The position numbers and the translations under genes are program-made. This document shows positions 56,741 through 64,000 of a stretch of DNA of 64,000 bases, piece by piece (position 1 is the first letter of the stretch; the number at the start of each line of letters is the position of its first letter). The DNA comes from Leucobacter sp. wl10. Its GTDB lineage: Bacteria > Actinomycetota > Actinomycetes > Actinomycetales > Microbacteriaceae. Where the stretch lies: contig NZ_KZ984002.1 in the NCBI RefSeq assembly GCF_003569785.1, positions 1 to 64,000 of the forward strand, given 5' to 3'. The notes beneath the pieces were generated by a model. The model was not told the DNA's origin, searched no databases, and was given only the letters and a program-made list of their open reading frames with translations.

Positions 56741-58783
56741 ATGTGGGCTGATAACGAGGCGGACCTCGATCTGCTGGGCTTTGACTTCCTCGTCGACGGC
56801 CTCGTCGTCGCGCTGACCGAACCGCGGCTGCTTCCACTGACTATCGGGGTGCTGGGCGATTGGGGCTCGGGAAAGAGCAGTCTCATGCGGATCGCGGCGC
56901 AGGAACTCGCCGCCCTTCTGCCCGGGGGAGAAGACGACCAGCACGCGCAGAGCGACCGTCAGGACGCGGAGCGTCTCTCGCCGTACTTGACCGTCGACTT
57001 CAGCCCTTGGCAATACGAGGATCACGACGACGTCAAGATCGCGCTGATGACCGCCGTGCTGGACACGATCGCGGTTCGTGTGCCGGAGGCCGCCGAACAA
57101 GTCAGCAAACTCCGGGCGATCGTTGCTGGCTTGCGTCGGTGGGGACGCCGGCTCGGGCGAACCGCGACTGCTGCCGCGCCAACGGTCGTGCCGCTGTTCA
57201 TCCAAGGCTCGATGCCGGACATGGACCCCGGCACCTTGCAGGTGGCGACGGCGTTAACAGGTGCCGCCGCCAAGCAGGTCGACGCTGCTTTCGAAGAGTC
57301 TGATGAGAGGCAAGATGCAGCCGCCACGGAGCCGTCCACACCCCGAGGCGATGTCGATGCGTTCCGTCGGGAGTTCGCGAAGTTGGTCGAGCAGATTCCG
57401 GACTGCGAGGCGGTGGTCGTGTTCATCGACGACCTCGACCGGTGCCTGCCCGAGACGGTTGTCGACACCTTCGAGGCGATCCGACTGTTCTTGAACACTC
57501 CCAAGACCGCGTATGTGCTTGCGCTGAATCAAAACGTCGTCGAGTCGGCGATCGACTCGCGTTATCCCGAGCTCAAGAAGCCCGACGGGGCAGGCATCGG
57601 TCGCGATTACCTGGAGAAGATGCTCCAGCTCAAGGTCGCGATCCCTCCCTTGGCGGAGCCAGAAGCCGAAACATATGTCAACTTGCTCTTTGCGGAGCTA
57701 CACCTGCCGGAGTCTTCCTTCGATAAGGTTCTTGAGAAGGCGTCGGAGGTGCGGCGCGAGAACGGTCTCGCGGTCGCGTTCAACACCGGCATCGCCGGGA
57801 CCGTGCTCGACGACATCCCACCCGGTCTCGCTGCTGACTTGAAGTGGGCCGCCGACATTTCACCTGTCCTCGGAGCATCCTTGCGCGGCAATCCCCGACA
57901 GTTGAAGCGGTTCCTGAACAACCTGCTCCTGAAGCATCGAAGCGCAACCCGACGCGGCGCACCCATCGAGCTGCCCGTGCTCGCGAAGCTCATGGTCCTG
58001 GAAGATCAGTACAACACCGACTTCCAGAAGCTCTTTGACTGGGAGATGGCAGCCGAGGGGGCATGCACCGAGATCGTCGCCGCTGAGGCCCGGGCTAGGG
58101 GAAGCCAGAGCAATACCGATCCAGTTCCCGAGACCCCCGATACGTCTGGCAGGAAGTCCGAAACTGAGCCCAAGCAACGCAAGAATCCGACGACACAACC
58201 GAAGGCCGACAGCCAACTGTCTGACGCGGAGACCTGGGCAGACAAGAATCACATCGCCGAGTGGCTGAGAGCCGACCCGCCCTTTGCGGGCACAGACCTG
58301 CGCCCCTACTTCACATACTCGCGCGACAAGCTGTCGTTCGGCGTGTCCGCGTCGCGACTCGCGCCGCATCTGCAACGACTGATCACCGACGTACAGTCCG
58401 ATGTCGAGGCGAACCGGCGCAGCCACTACCCAACCGTGGCAGCACTGGATTCGACCGAGCGAATGCAGTTCGTCGAGGCGCTACTCGACCGCGTTCAACG
58501 CGATCCAGGGTCCGTCGCGCTTACGGCCGCGCTGGAGCTTGCGGAGAAGAACCCGGACATCGTCACCGTCGTTTGCGCCGCGCTCCAACGCGTACCACCG
58601 GCATCCATCCCTCAACGGGCTGGAACCGCTGCGGTCCGCCGCCTTCCCCGCGACCATCCAGACGTCACCGCGCTGTTGCAGCGCTGGGAGGACAGCGACA
58701 ACGTCGGCCTCAGCACCGTCGTGAAAAGGGCTCGGGAGGCGTCAGCCAGGGCGAAGGGAGCGGGCAGTGGGAACGTCAGCTGA
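56741..58783 (+). CDS. qatA: QatA, KAP-family P-loop ATPase
   Basis: 680-residue KAP NTPase: Walker A GDWGSGKSS (39-47), the KAP insertion with hydrophobic segments between the Walker motifs, and Walker B VVFIDDLDRCLP (about 226-237) followed by FLNTPKTAYVLALNQNVVES. The helical C-terminal region includes RQLKRFLNNLLLKH, another KAP hallmark, and a charged linker (about 450-490). In the Qat (QatABCD) anti-phage system the KAP ATPase is the first gene, as here. A 141-bp gap separates it from the zinc-protein gene. GGGAG lies upstream of the ATG. Confidence 0.88.
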   Translation: MWADNEADLDLLGFDFLVDGLVVALTEPRLLPLTIGVLGDWGSGKSSLMRIAAQELAALLPGGEDDQHAQSDRQDAERLSPYLTVDFSPWQYEDHDDVKIALMTAVLDTIAVRVPEAAEQVSKLRAIVAGLRRWGRRLGRTATAAAPTVVPLFIQGSMPDMDPGTLQVATALTGAAAKQVDAAFEESDERQDAAATEPSTPRGDVDAFRREFAKLVEQIPDCEAVVVFIDDLDRCLPETVVDTFEAIRLFLNTPKTAYVLALNQNVVESAIDSRYPELKKPDGAGIGRDYLEKMLQLKVAIPPLAEPEAETYVNLLFAELHLPESSFDKVLEKASEVRRENGLAVAFNTGIAGTVLDDIPPGLAADLKWAADISPVLGASLRGNPRQLKRFLNNLLLKHRSATRRGAPIELPVLAKLMVLEDQYNTDFQKLFDWEMAAEGACTEIVAAEARARGSQSNTDPVPETPDTSGRKSETEPKQRKNPTTQPKADSQLSDAETWADKNHIAEWLRADPPFAGTDLRPYFTYSRDKLSFGVSASRLAPHLQRLITDVQSDVEANRRSHYPTVAALDSTERMQFVEALLDRVQRDPGSVALTAALELAEKNPDIVTVVCAALQRVPPASIPQRAGTAAVRRLPRDHPDVTALLQRWEDSDNVGLSTVVKRAREASARAKGAGSGNVS

Positions 58784-59492
58784 TCGAGCTGCGGGTACCG
58801 GCGGGAACTGGACACCGCTCAAACACGCGACAAACGCCTACGTTCGTGGGCTCGGTCGGACCGATTCGGCCGGGCGAGCCCATCGCGTTCTCGCGCGACA
58901 CGTCCCTCTCCTCGGGGGCGCGGGCGGTGCGACGGCCTCAGCCCGTGCAGGACGTTCGGGCATCACCAGGCTCGGCGGCCTACTCGCAGGGCTGGGAACG
59001 GGGACCCCAGGACAGACGCTCACAGCGCTCGGACTCGGGCACCTGGTCGGCCAGGACCGCTTCACCGTCCTGGACGAACTCGTCACCTACATCGCCGGCA
59101 CCGGCGACGACCTCGATTCCGGCGCGGCGCGCGACGCCGCCTGCGACGTCCTGGACGAGGTCTTCGGCGACGCCGACGCGTGGGAGGAGCTAGATCAGGT
59201 CAGTGTGGACCGTGACCAACTGGGCATGATCCTGGAGCGCTTCCTAGCGCTGTATGTATACAACCGCGTCCCCGTCGTCGCGGAACGACTCAGTCGACTG
59301 ACCGATCCGGTCGCGATGCGGAAGGCAGACCAGGAAATGCGTCAGATCATCGCCGATCTAGTGGCGATCGAGCTGCCGGCCGATCCGCTCTCCGTCGACT
59401 GGAGTGGCGCAGAGGGGCGGACCATCGCCGAGCGTTCCATCGCCTCGACCTACGAACTCCTGTCCGCCCTCGAAGACCAGGAGCGCACATGA
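58767..59492 (+). CDS. qatB: QatB
   Basis: 241-residue protein starting at GTG 58767, overlapping qatA by 17 bp. It opens with MGTSADRAAGTGGNW, the Gly/Ser/Thr-rich start typical of QatB proteins, followed by a helical body (DELVTYIAGTGDDLDSGAAR, ERFLALYVYNRVPVVAERLS). No catalytic motif is known; QatB is a required structural component of the Qat system. Identification rests on the N-terminal pattern and its fixed place between the KAP ATPase and the QueC-like gene. Confidence 0.82.
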   Translation: MGTSADRAAGTGGNWTPLKHATNAYVRGLGRTDSAGRAHRVLARHVPLLGGAGGATASARAGRSGITRLGGLLAGLGTGTPGQTLTALGLGHLVGQDRFTVLDELVTYIAGTGDDLDSGAARDAACDVLDEVFGDADAWEELDQVSVDRDQLGMILERFLALYVYNRVPVVAERLSRLTDPVAMRKADQEMRQIIADLVAIELPADPLSVDWSGAEGRTIAERSIASTYELLSALEDQERT

Positions 59493-60853
59493 CCAGTTAC
59501 CGAGTCCGCACCCACCCAGACGCCGCAACGCCCACCGGGCCGGAAGAACTACGACTACTCGACTGGATACCCGGGAGCGCGGAGTCGACGATTCAACTCG
59601 GGAGCCGTGCCGGGTCGCGGTTCTTCAACGGTTGGCGAGCTCCGAGAGAGGCTCTGGATCTCTTTCTCCTCGGCGCCTCCGTCTACTGCATGGACAAAGC
59701 CACCCGACGCGACACCGCAGCCGACGTATGGACACGTGAACTCTCTGCAGAACTGCCGGTGGCAGAGGTCGACTCCTGGCGCGAAGGGCCGTGGAGCGAG
59801 ACACTCGACTTCTTGACCGGTGACCGCTGGAAACTGACGCCTTACAGCGAAAGCCGATCACCGTTGGACGGCGTGCGAGGCGTGCCCGACGACGTCACCC
59901 CTGTCGCGGAAGTCGATGCCGTCAGCCTCTTCTCCGGAGGTCTTGACTCGTTGACCGGCGTCATCGACCTGCTCGAAGAAGACCAGGACCGCCGTCTCTG
60001 TCTCATCTCCCACAACGAGGGCGACCAAGCTTCCACCGCGCAGAAAACACTGATCGCCGCGCTTCGCGCCCACTACGGCGCAGAGCGCCTGGAAGTCCGC
60101 AGCCTCTTTCTTCGGCCAGCCCCTGCCTCCGCCGGGCAAGCACGTCCTCTCCCTGAAGGACGCGAAACAACGACTCGAGCGAGGTCGATGCTGTTCCTCA
60201 CCGCGGGCCTTGCCCTCGCGTCGTCCGTAGGCCCCGACGTGCCCGTATACATCCCGGAGAACGGATTCATCGGCATCAACGTCCCCCTCACCCGCGCTCG
60301 ATCCGGTAGCTACAGCACCCGCACGACCCACCCGCAGTTCTTAAGCCTGCTCCGCGATGCCGCCGACAGCGTCGGCGTACGCAACCCGATCCTGAACCCG
60401 TTCCGCCTGAAGACCAAGGGGGAAATCCTCGCAGGCTCCAAGAACCCCGACCTGCTCCGTTCGCTAGCGCCCGACAGCATCTCCTGTTCCCACCCGGAGG
60501 CCGCGCGCTATGCCGAACGAGACCAAGGGAACTGCGGATACTGCTTCCCCTGCCTCATCCGCCGCTCGTCCATGGCCCATGTCGGTTGGGACAGCGCCGA
60601 CGGCTACGCGTGGGACGCGCTCAGCGGCAAGGATCTCCTCGACCGAAACACGCGCCGCGCCGCGGACCTGCGTGCAGTCATCAACGGTGTCTACGCCGAC
60701 CGCCCAGACCGAGACATCTTCCGCAACGGACCGATCCCAGGCAGCGAGCACCGCGCGTTCCTACGCGTGTGGCGAAGTGGCATCGACGAACTTCGAGCAT
60801 GGCTCGACGGAGCGACCGGCGCCACCGCCAAGATCGTGCAGGGGCTGAAGTGA
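59489..60853 (+). CDS. qatC: QatC, QueC-like PP-loop protein
   Basis: 454-residue protein with an N-terminal extension (about 140 residues) and a QueC-type nucleotide-binding domain: PP-loop VSLFSGGLDSLTGVIDLLEE (about 145-165), then the Cys cluster CSHPEAARY and CGYCFPCLIRR (about 331-351), which would hold zinc as in QueC. QueC makes 7-cyano-7-deazaguanine; in Qat the homologue is needed for defence, though its reaction there is not settled. ATG 59489 overlaps the qatB stop (ATGA), and its own stop overlaps the qatD start (GTGA). Confidence 0.9.
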   Translation: MTSYRVRTHPDAATPTGPEELRLLDWIPGSAESTIQLGSRAGSRFFNGWRAPREALDLFLLGASVYCMDKATRRDTAADVWTRELSAELPVAEVDSWREGPWSETLDFLTGDRWKLTPYSESRSPLDGVRGVPDDVTPVAEVDAVSLFSGGLDSLTGVIDLLEEDQDRRLCLISHNEGDQASTAQKTLIAALRAHYGAERLEVRSLFLRPAPASAGQARPLPEGRETTTRARSMLFLTAGLALASSVGPDVPVYIPENGFIGINVPLTRARSGSYSTRTTHPQFLSLLRDAADSVGVRNPILNPFRLKTKGEILAGSKNPDLLRSLAPDSISCSHPEAARYAERDQGNCGYCFPCLIRRSSMAHVGWDSADGYAWDALSGKDLLDRNTRRAADLRAVINGVYADRPDRDIFRNGPIPGSEHRAFLRVWRSGIDELRAWLDGATGATAKIVQGLK

Positions 60854-61593
60854 CTCCAGCGCGCCTCCTCGATACCCATTGCCATGTGGCCGCGTACGCC
60901 GACCCCGTCGCGATGCTCCGCGCGGCGGATGAGGCTGGGATAGCGATCGTTGCGGTGACCGAGGACCCCGACGAGTACCGACGACTCCGCACACGGCTGG
61001 GCCGACGCGACCATGTCCGCGTGGCCCTCGGTCTCCACCCGCTCCGTGCGGCCTCGTTCAGTCCGAACGACCTCGCTCGGTTCTTCCGTCTCGTTCCACA
61101 AACACGCTGGATCGGTGAAGTCGGTCTCGACTACTCACGGGCGGGTGTTTCCACCGCCAAGGCTCAGCAGCGAGTCTTCGACGTCGTGCTGACGGAAGCT
61201 CAACCCGGACGACACCCCTTGACTGTCCACAGTCGAGGCGCCGAGAAGGACGTCATCGGCCGCCTGTCCGACGCGGGGCTGCCAGCGATCCTGCACTGGT
61301 ACACCGGCCCCCTGGGTCTCGTTGACGACGCGCTACAGGCGGGGCTTTACTTCTCCATCAACATCGCGATGACACGATCCCGCAAGTTCCCAGGGCTGAT
61401 CCAAGCCATTCCTCGCGATCGCGTCCTGTTGGAGACCGACGGACCGTATGCGAAGAACGGCGGACGCCCGGTCCACCCAGACGAACTCGAGTCTGTAGCC
61501 CTCGCCCTCGCGCGCGTGTGGGGCACGGACCTTGAGGATTCGACGCGCGTCCTCGTCACGAATCAAGAACGTTTCCTGTCGAGCACTCGATAG
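60850..61593 (+). CDS. qatD: QatD, TatD-family hydrolase
   Basis: 247-residue TatD-like metal-dependent hydrolase: HxH in LLDTHCHVAAYADP (residues 6-19), GLHPLRAAS, Glu in RWIGEVGLDYS, His in LTVHSRGAEKDVIGRLSD, and Asp in VLLETDGPYAKNGGRP. All metal ligands expected of TatD DNases are present. The GTG start at 60850 (overlapping the qatC stop) places the HxH motif 8 residues in, as usual. It is the fourth and last gene of the Qat operon. Confidence 0.9.
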   Translation: MTPARLLDTHCHVAAYADPVAMLRAADEAGIAIVAVTEDPDEYRRLRTRLGRRDHVRVALGLHPLRAASFSPNDLARFFRLVPQTRWIGEVGLDYSRAGVSTAKAQQRVFDVVLTEAQPGRHPLTVHSRGAEKDVIGRLSDAGLPAILHWYTGPLGLVDDALQAGLYFSINIAMTRSRKFPGLIQAIPRDRVLLETDGPYAKNGGRPVHPDELESVALALARVWGTDLEDSTRVLVTNQERFLSSTR

Positions 61594-61770
61594 CCCGTCC
61601 AGACGTTGGGCTGGCGCCCCCTTCCACAGAGAGAGCGGTGGGAGTAACCTGATGGTAGGCGGCCTCTACCTGCTTGACCATCGCCGGACGCGATGGGACG
61701 ACCAGACGGCCACGGCCGGAGCGGTCCTTCTTGATTCCTTGTCGCCGGAGACGAGGAGAGGACTGCGCTC

Positions 61771-62112
61771 ATGTTCCGCTTGATCTGGACCGCCAGCGTC
61801 CACACCCGTTACTTCCTGCGCCGCTCCATGCCCACGAACATCGTGCTCGATGCAATTCGCACCCGCCGCGGGCTCAAGTGGGGGCTCCCGGCGATGCTGC
61901 TGGTCATCCCCTACCTGTACGTCGCGGGCATCCTGAGAGTGCTGATCGAGGATGGCGGACCCGGCTGGCTGCATCTGCTGGTGCTGCTGTGCGTCTGGAA
62001 CGCGATGAAGTTCGCGATCATGGGCCCGGTCAGCTTGGTGCTGCTGCTCCGCGTCCGGGCCGCAGAGTGGCGGGATCGCCGAGTCGCTCGCCATTCCGTC
62101 GTCGCGGCGTAA
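61771..62112 (+). CDS. Small membrane protein, integrative-element type
   Basis: 113-residue protein with two predicted TM helices (GLPAMLLVIPYLYVAGILRV and LLVLLCVWNAMKFAIMGPVS) and Arg-rich ends. Proteins of this kind, sometimes mislabelled as sulfate permease, recur beside DprA-like and relaxase genes in actinobacterial conjugative elements. GAGGAGAGG precedes the ATG. Function unknown. Confidence 0.7.
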   Translation: MFRLIWTASVHTRYFLRRSMPTNIVLDAIRTRRGLKWGLPAMLLVIPYLYVAGILRVLIEDGGPGWLHLLVLLCVWNAMKFAIMGPVSLVLLLRVRAAEWRDRRVARHSVVAA

Positions 62113-62187
62113 CCGCCCGCACATACCCGCCTCTGACCGGTGCCGTGCACCTTCTCGACGTCATCCGACCGAGAAGGAGCCCAGATC

Positions 62188-63192
62188 ATGTCCGCGATCA
62201 CCGACCTGGCCCACGACGAGCGCACCGCGCGCATGCTGCTGTCGATCCTTGCCGAGCCAGATGATCCCGTCACCGGCCGTGTCCTCTCCCACGTCGGTGC
62301 GATCGAGACACTGCGGCTCATCGACGACGGGGACACGATCCCAGGGATGAACCGTGTGGACGCCACGATGTGGCGTGATCGCCTGGCGCTACCACACCGA
62401 CTGGAAAATGTGGCGAAGCGGATGCACGGCATCGAGAAGAGCGGCTTCACCGTGCTGGTACCGGATGACGAGCACTGGCCGAAGACCCTCGCAGACCTCG
62501 GTGATCGCACCCCGTACGTGCTGTGGGCACGAGGCGCGACATCGTTCCTCGCACGTCCGATGGAGGACCTCGTGACGATCACCGGCGCGCGAGCATCAAC
62601 CTCCTACGGACAACACGTGGCTGGCGAGCTGGCCGCCGATCTCGCCGGAAACGAGCATGTAGTCGTCGCCGGGGGCGCATATGGGATCGAGGGCGCGGCC
62701 CACCGGTCCGCTCTGGCTGCGGGCGGGGACACGATCGCGGTACTGGCCGGTGGCGTCGACCGCCCCTACCCGGCCGGCCACCGGGAACTGCTGGACCGTG
62801 TCGCGGACGTCGGCCTGCTGATGAGCGAGATCCCGCCGGGCGCAACCCCAACGCGGCATCGGTTCCTGGCCCGCGGACGACTCATGGCGGCTCTGTCCGA
62901 AGCCAGCGTCGTCGTGGAAGCAGGAGCGCGTTCAGGTTCACTCCGTGTCGCGGCCGAAGCGCGCGTGCTGGGCCGCGGCGTCGGCGCGGTGCCCGGTCCG
63001 GTGACCTCGGTGACCAGCGCGGGACCACACATGCTGCTGCGCGATGGGACAGCCCATGTCGTCACGAATGCCACGGACGTCGAGCACCTGACCCGTCGCC
63101 CACCGGAACATGGAGTCGAACGTTCGGAGCTGGGCCCGGAGTTCTCCCGCCCGCCGACGCCGCACGGGACCGGGCACACGCGATCCATGTAG
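62188..63192 (+). CDS. DprA/Smf-like DNA-processing protein
   Basis: 334-residue Rossmann-fold protein: DDEHWPKTLADLGDRTPYVL, the nucleotide/DNA-binding VTITGARASTSYGQHVAGEL, VVVAGGAYGIEGAAHRSALA, AVLAGGVDRPYPAGHRELLD and VVEAGARSGSLRVAAEARVL follow DprA closely. DprA loads RecA on incoming single-stranded DNA; a copy on a conjugative element may protect or process transferred strands. ATG 62188 is chosen (GAGAAGGAGC upstream). It converges on the relaxase gene with a hairpin between them. Confidence 0.88.
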   Translation: MSAITDLAHDERTARMLLSILAEPDDPVTGRVLSHVGAIETLRLIDDGDTIPGMNRVDATMWRDRLALPHRLENVAKRMHGIEKSGFTVLVPDDEHWPKTLADLGDRTPYVLWARGATSFLARPMEDLVTITGARASTSYGQHVAGELAADLAGNEHVVVAGGAYGIEGAAHRSALAAGGDTIAVLAGGVDRPYPAGHRELLDRVADVGLLMSEIPPGATPTRHRFLARGRLMAALSEASVVVEAGARSGSLRVAAEARVLGRGVGAVPGPVTSVTSAGPHMLLRDGTAHVVTNATDVEHLTRRPPEHGVERSELGPEFSRPPTPHGTGHTRSM

Positions 63193-63212
63193 GCCACCAC
63201 CCGCGTTCCCCT

Positions 63213-63246
63213 GAGGGCCCCACACACGAGTCGGTGCGTGGCCCTC
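63213..63246. terminator. Hairpin between convergent dprA-like and relaxase genes
   Basis: GAGGGCC (63213-63219) and GGCCCTC (63240-63246) form a perfect 7-bp stem with partial pairing inside the loop. It lies between two converging genes and would serve both. Confidence 0.5.
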
Positions 63247-63263
63247 TCTGCGCGGGAGCCCGC

Positions 63264-64000
63264 CTACAAGCCCCGTTCAGGGGTGATCCGCTGTGCCGAT
63301 CGCCGCTCCGGAGCCGGACTCGGTTGAGTGTTGAGTGCACGAAGTGCTGCTTCCGCGCGGGCGCGGTCGATCTTCTGAGCGGTCGAATCGGGTGAGGCGC
63401 CGAGAGGCATCGGGTCGGTGATGGCGTACCGGTCGCGGTAGGCCGCAATCACCCGTGCACGCCGCCGCCACAGACTTTTCCCGGGTGCGTCGTTCGGCAT
63501 CGGCCCGAGCGCGCTGGTCCAGGGCTCGTTGTACTGCAAAGCGGTGTCGAGGACGGCATCGGCTCGGGCCTCGATGAGGCGGTGGCGCTCATCCAGAGCG
63601 TCGCGCATGTCCCGACTCATGGGACCGTCGGCGTGTGGGATGAGGCCGACGATGAGACGCGAGGCCGTGCGGTTGCGCCCGGACCCAGCCGGGCGGGCAG
63701 TCGCCCGAGCGAGGCGGTGGTGGATGACGGAGGCGACGTCGTCGGCGTCCTCGAATCCTCGCGCCCAGACGAGGCGTGGCAGGAGCCGGTCGATGTCGTG
63801 GTGGTTGGCCTCGGCGCGACGCAGCTCGGCGGCGAGGGCGCCGAACGCTTCCGAGTCGATGACGGCCTCGGCCTGGCTTTCGGTGAGGCCGCTGGTGCGG
63901 ACGAGACCTGCCCACCGGTCGTGCTGGGCGGCCGCGGCGATGGTCTCGTACTCGGCGGCGAGCTGGGCGATCGACCCCCAGGTCTCCTGCTCGTCGGTGA
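63264..64000 (-). CDS. Conjugative relaxase/helicase, C-terminal part (partial)
   Basis: The frame is open from the right edge of the window to TAG at 63264-63266, at least 245 residues; the true start lies outside. Readable segments are LVWARGFEDADDVASVIHHR, RLIVGLIPHADGPMSRDMRD, EARADAVLDTALQYNEPWTS, RRRARVIAAYRDRYAITDPM. This is the pattern of the C-terminal tail of large MobF/TraA-type relaxases on actinobacterial conjugative elements. It is the clearest sign that the Qat locus sits on a mobile element. The catalytic N-terminal relaxase domain is not visible here. Confidence 0.75.
   Translation of the reverse strand, partial: TDEQETWGSIAQLAAEYETIAAAAQHDRWAGLVRTSGLTESQAEAVIDSEAFGALAAELRRAEANHHDIDRLLPRLVWARGFEDADDVASVIHHRLARATARPAGSGRNRTASRLIVGLIPHADGPMSRDMRDALDERHRLIEARADAVLDTALQYNEPWTSALGPMPNDAPGKSLWRRRARVIAAYRDRYAITDPMPLGASPDSTAQKIDRARAEAALRALNTQPSPAPERRSAQRITPERGL

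Noticed and set aside
1-64000. tRNA genes, rRNA genes and CRISPR arrays
   Set aside because: No cloverleaf-like segments, rRNA-like stretches or regularly spaced repeats were noticed, including at the borders of the accessory regions. This was read by eye and not by a dedicated search.

Overview
The window is high-GC actinobacterial chromosome, most likely from a member of the Microbacteriaceae. The evidence is GC-rich third codon positions, a mycothiol-type maleylpyruvate isomerase, the neighbourhood fmdB / 5-formyl-THF cyclo-ligase / galU / GNAT, and actinomycete-type conjugative-element genes. No rRNA, tRNA or CRISPR array was recognised.

Region 1 (1-6.2 kb): a PucR-type regulator (4586-6211) is divergent from an amidase (2898-4361) and from a peptide/nickel-type ABC transporter operon (binding protein and two permeases, the last cut by the window edge). 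The amidase and the binding-protein gene are each preceded by the same ~82-bp promoter module, spaced identically inside, so they look like one regulon.

Region 2 (6.2-26.4 kb): an aromatic-compound degradation cluster. On the minus strand a PaaX-like regulator is followed by a hydroxycinnamoyl-CoA hydratase-lyase and an NDP-forming acyl-CoA synthetase, the arrangement expected for ferulate/coumarate side-chain removal. Divergent from it is a tightly coupled plus-strand run: a 25-codon leader ORF, a PhzS-like FAD monooxygenase, an ABC importer (fused permease, binding protein, ATPase), a LigJ-like 4-oxalomesaconate hydratase, a LigB-type extradiol dioxygenase, a TfdB/MhpA-type FAD hydroxylase, three consecutive RraA-family aldolases, an aldehyde dehydrogenase, gentisate 1,2-dioxygenase, a fumarylacetoacetate-hydrolase-family enzyme, mycothiol-dependent maleylpyruvate isomerase and a DUF3237 protein. 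Pieces of a meta-cleavage (protocatechuate/gallate type) route and of the gentisate route therefore lie in one transcription unit.

Region 3 (26.5-39.1 kb): housekeeping and transport genes. These are a CYTH protein, a DAO-family oxidase with a cupin, an NCS2 permease, an APC permease / TetR / P1-family peptidase operon with a likely TetR operator, and a 1274-aa SF1-helicase-like protein whose Walker motifs are degenerate.

Region 4 (39.1-47.2 kb): a patchwork region. It holds a large hairpin, an IS3-type transposase remnant, an AT-richer stretch with a lipoprotein and a secreted FN3-like protein, two small mobile-element-like genes (one without a normal start), and then a TAXI binding protein / histidine kinase / response regulator / MFS transporter module. 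This module is bracketed by a 60-bp direct repeat (59/60 identical) copied from the 3' end of fmdB, the geometry of integration at a gene end.

Region 5 (47.2-52.6 kb): core genes (5-FCL, galU, GNAT, a membrane protein), an N-terminally truncated BCCT transporter and an unknown protein.

Region 6 (52.6-64 kb): a scarred junction (CsoR remnant, 16-bp inverted repeat, gene fragments) leads into an integrative-conjugative-type element. It carries an HTH protein, a helicase with a MerR-like DNA-binding head, a small Cys-rich protein and a complete four-gene Qat anti-phage system (KAP ATPase, QatB, QueC-like QatC, TatD-like QatD), then a small membrane protein, a DprA homologue and the C-terminal part of a relaxase running off the right edge. 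The most interesting items are the Qat system with its helicase/zinc-protein neighbours, the fmdB-tail repeat bracketing the TAXI/two-component module, and the mixed aromatic cluster.
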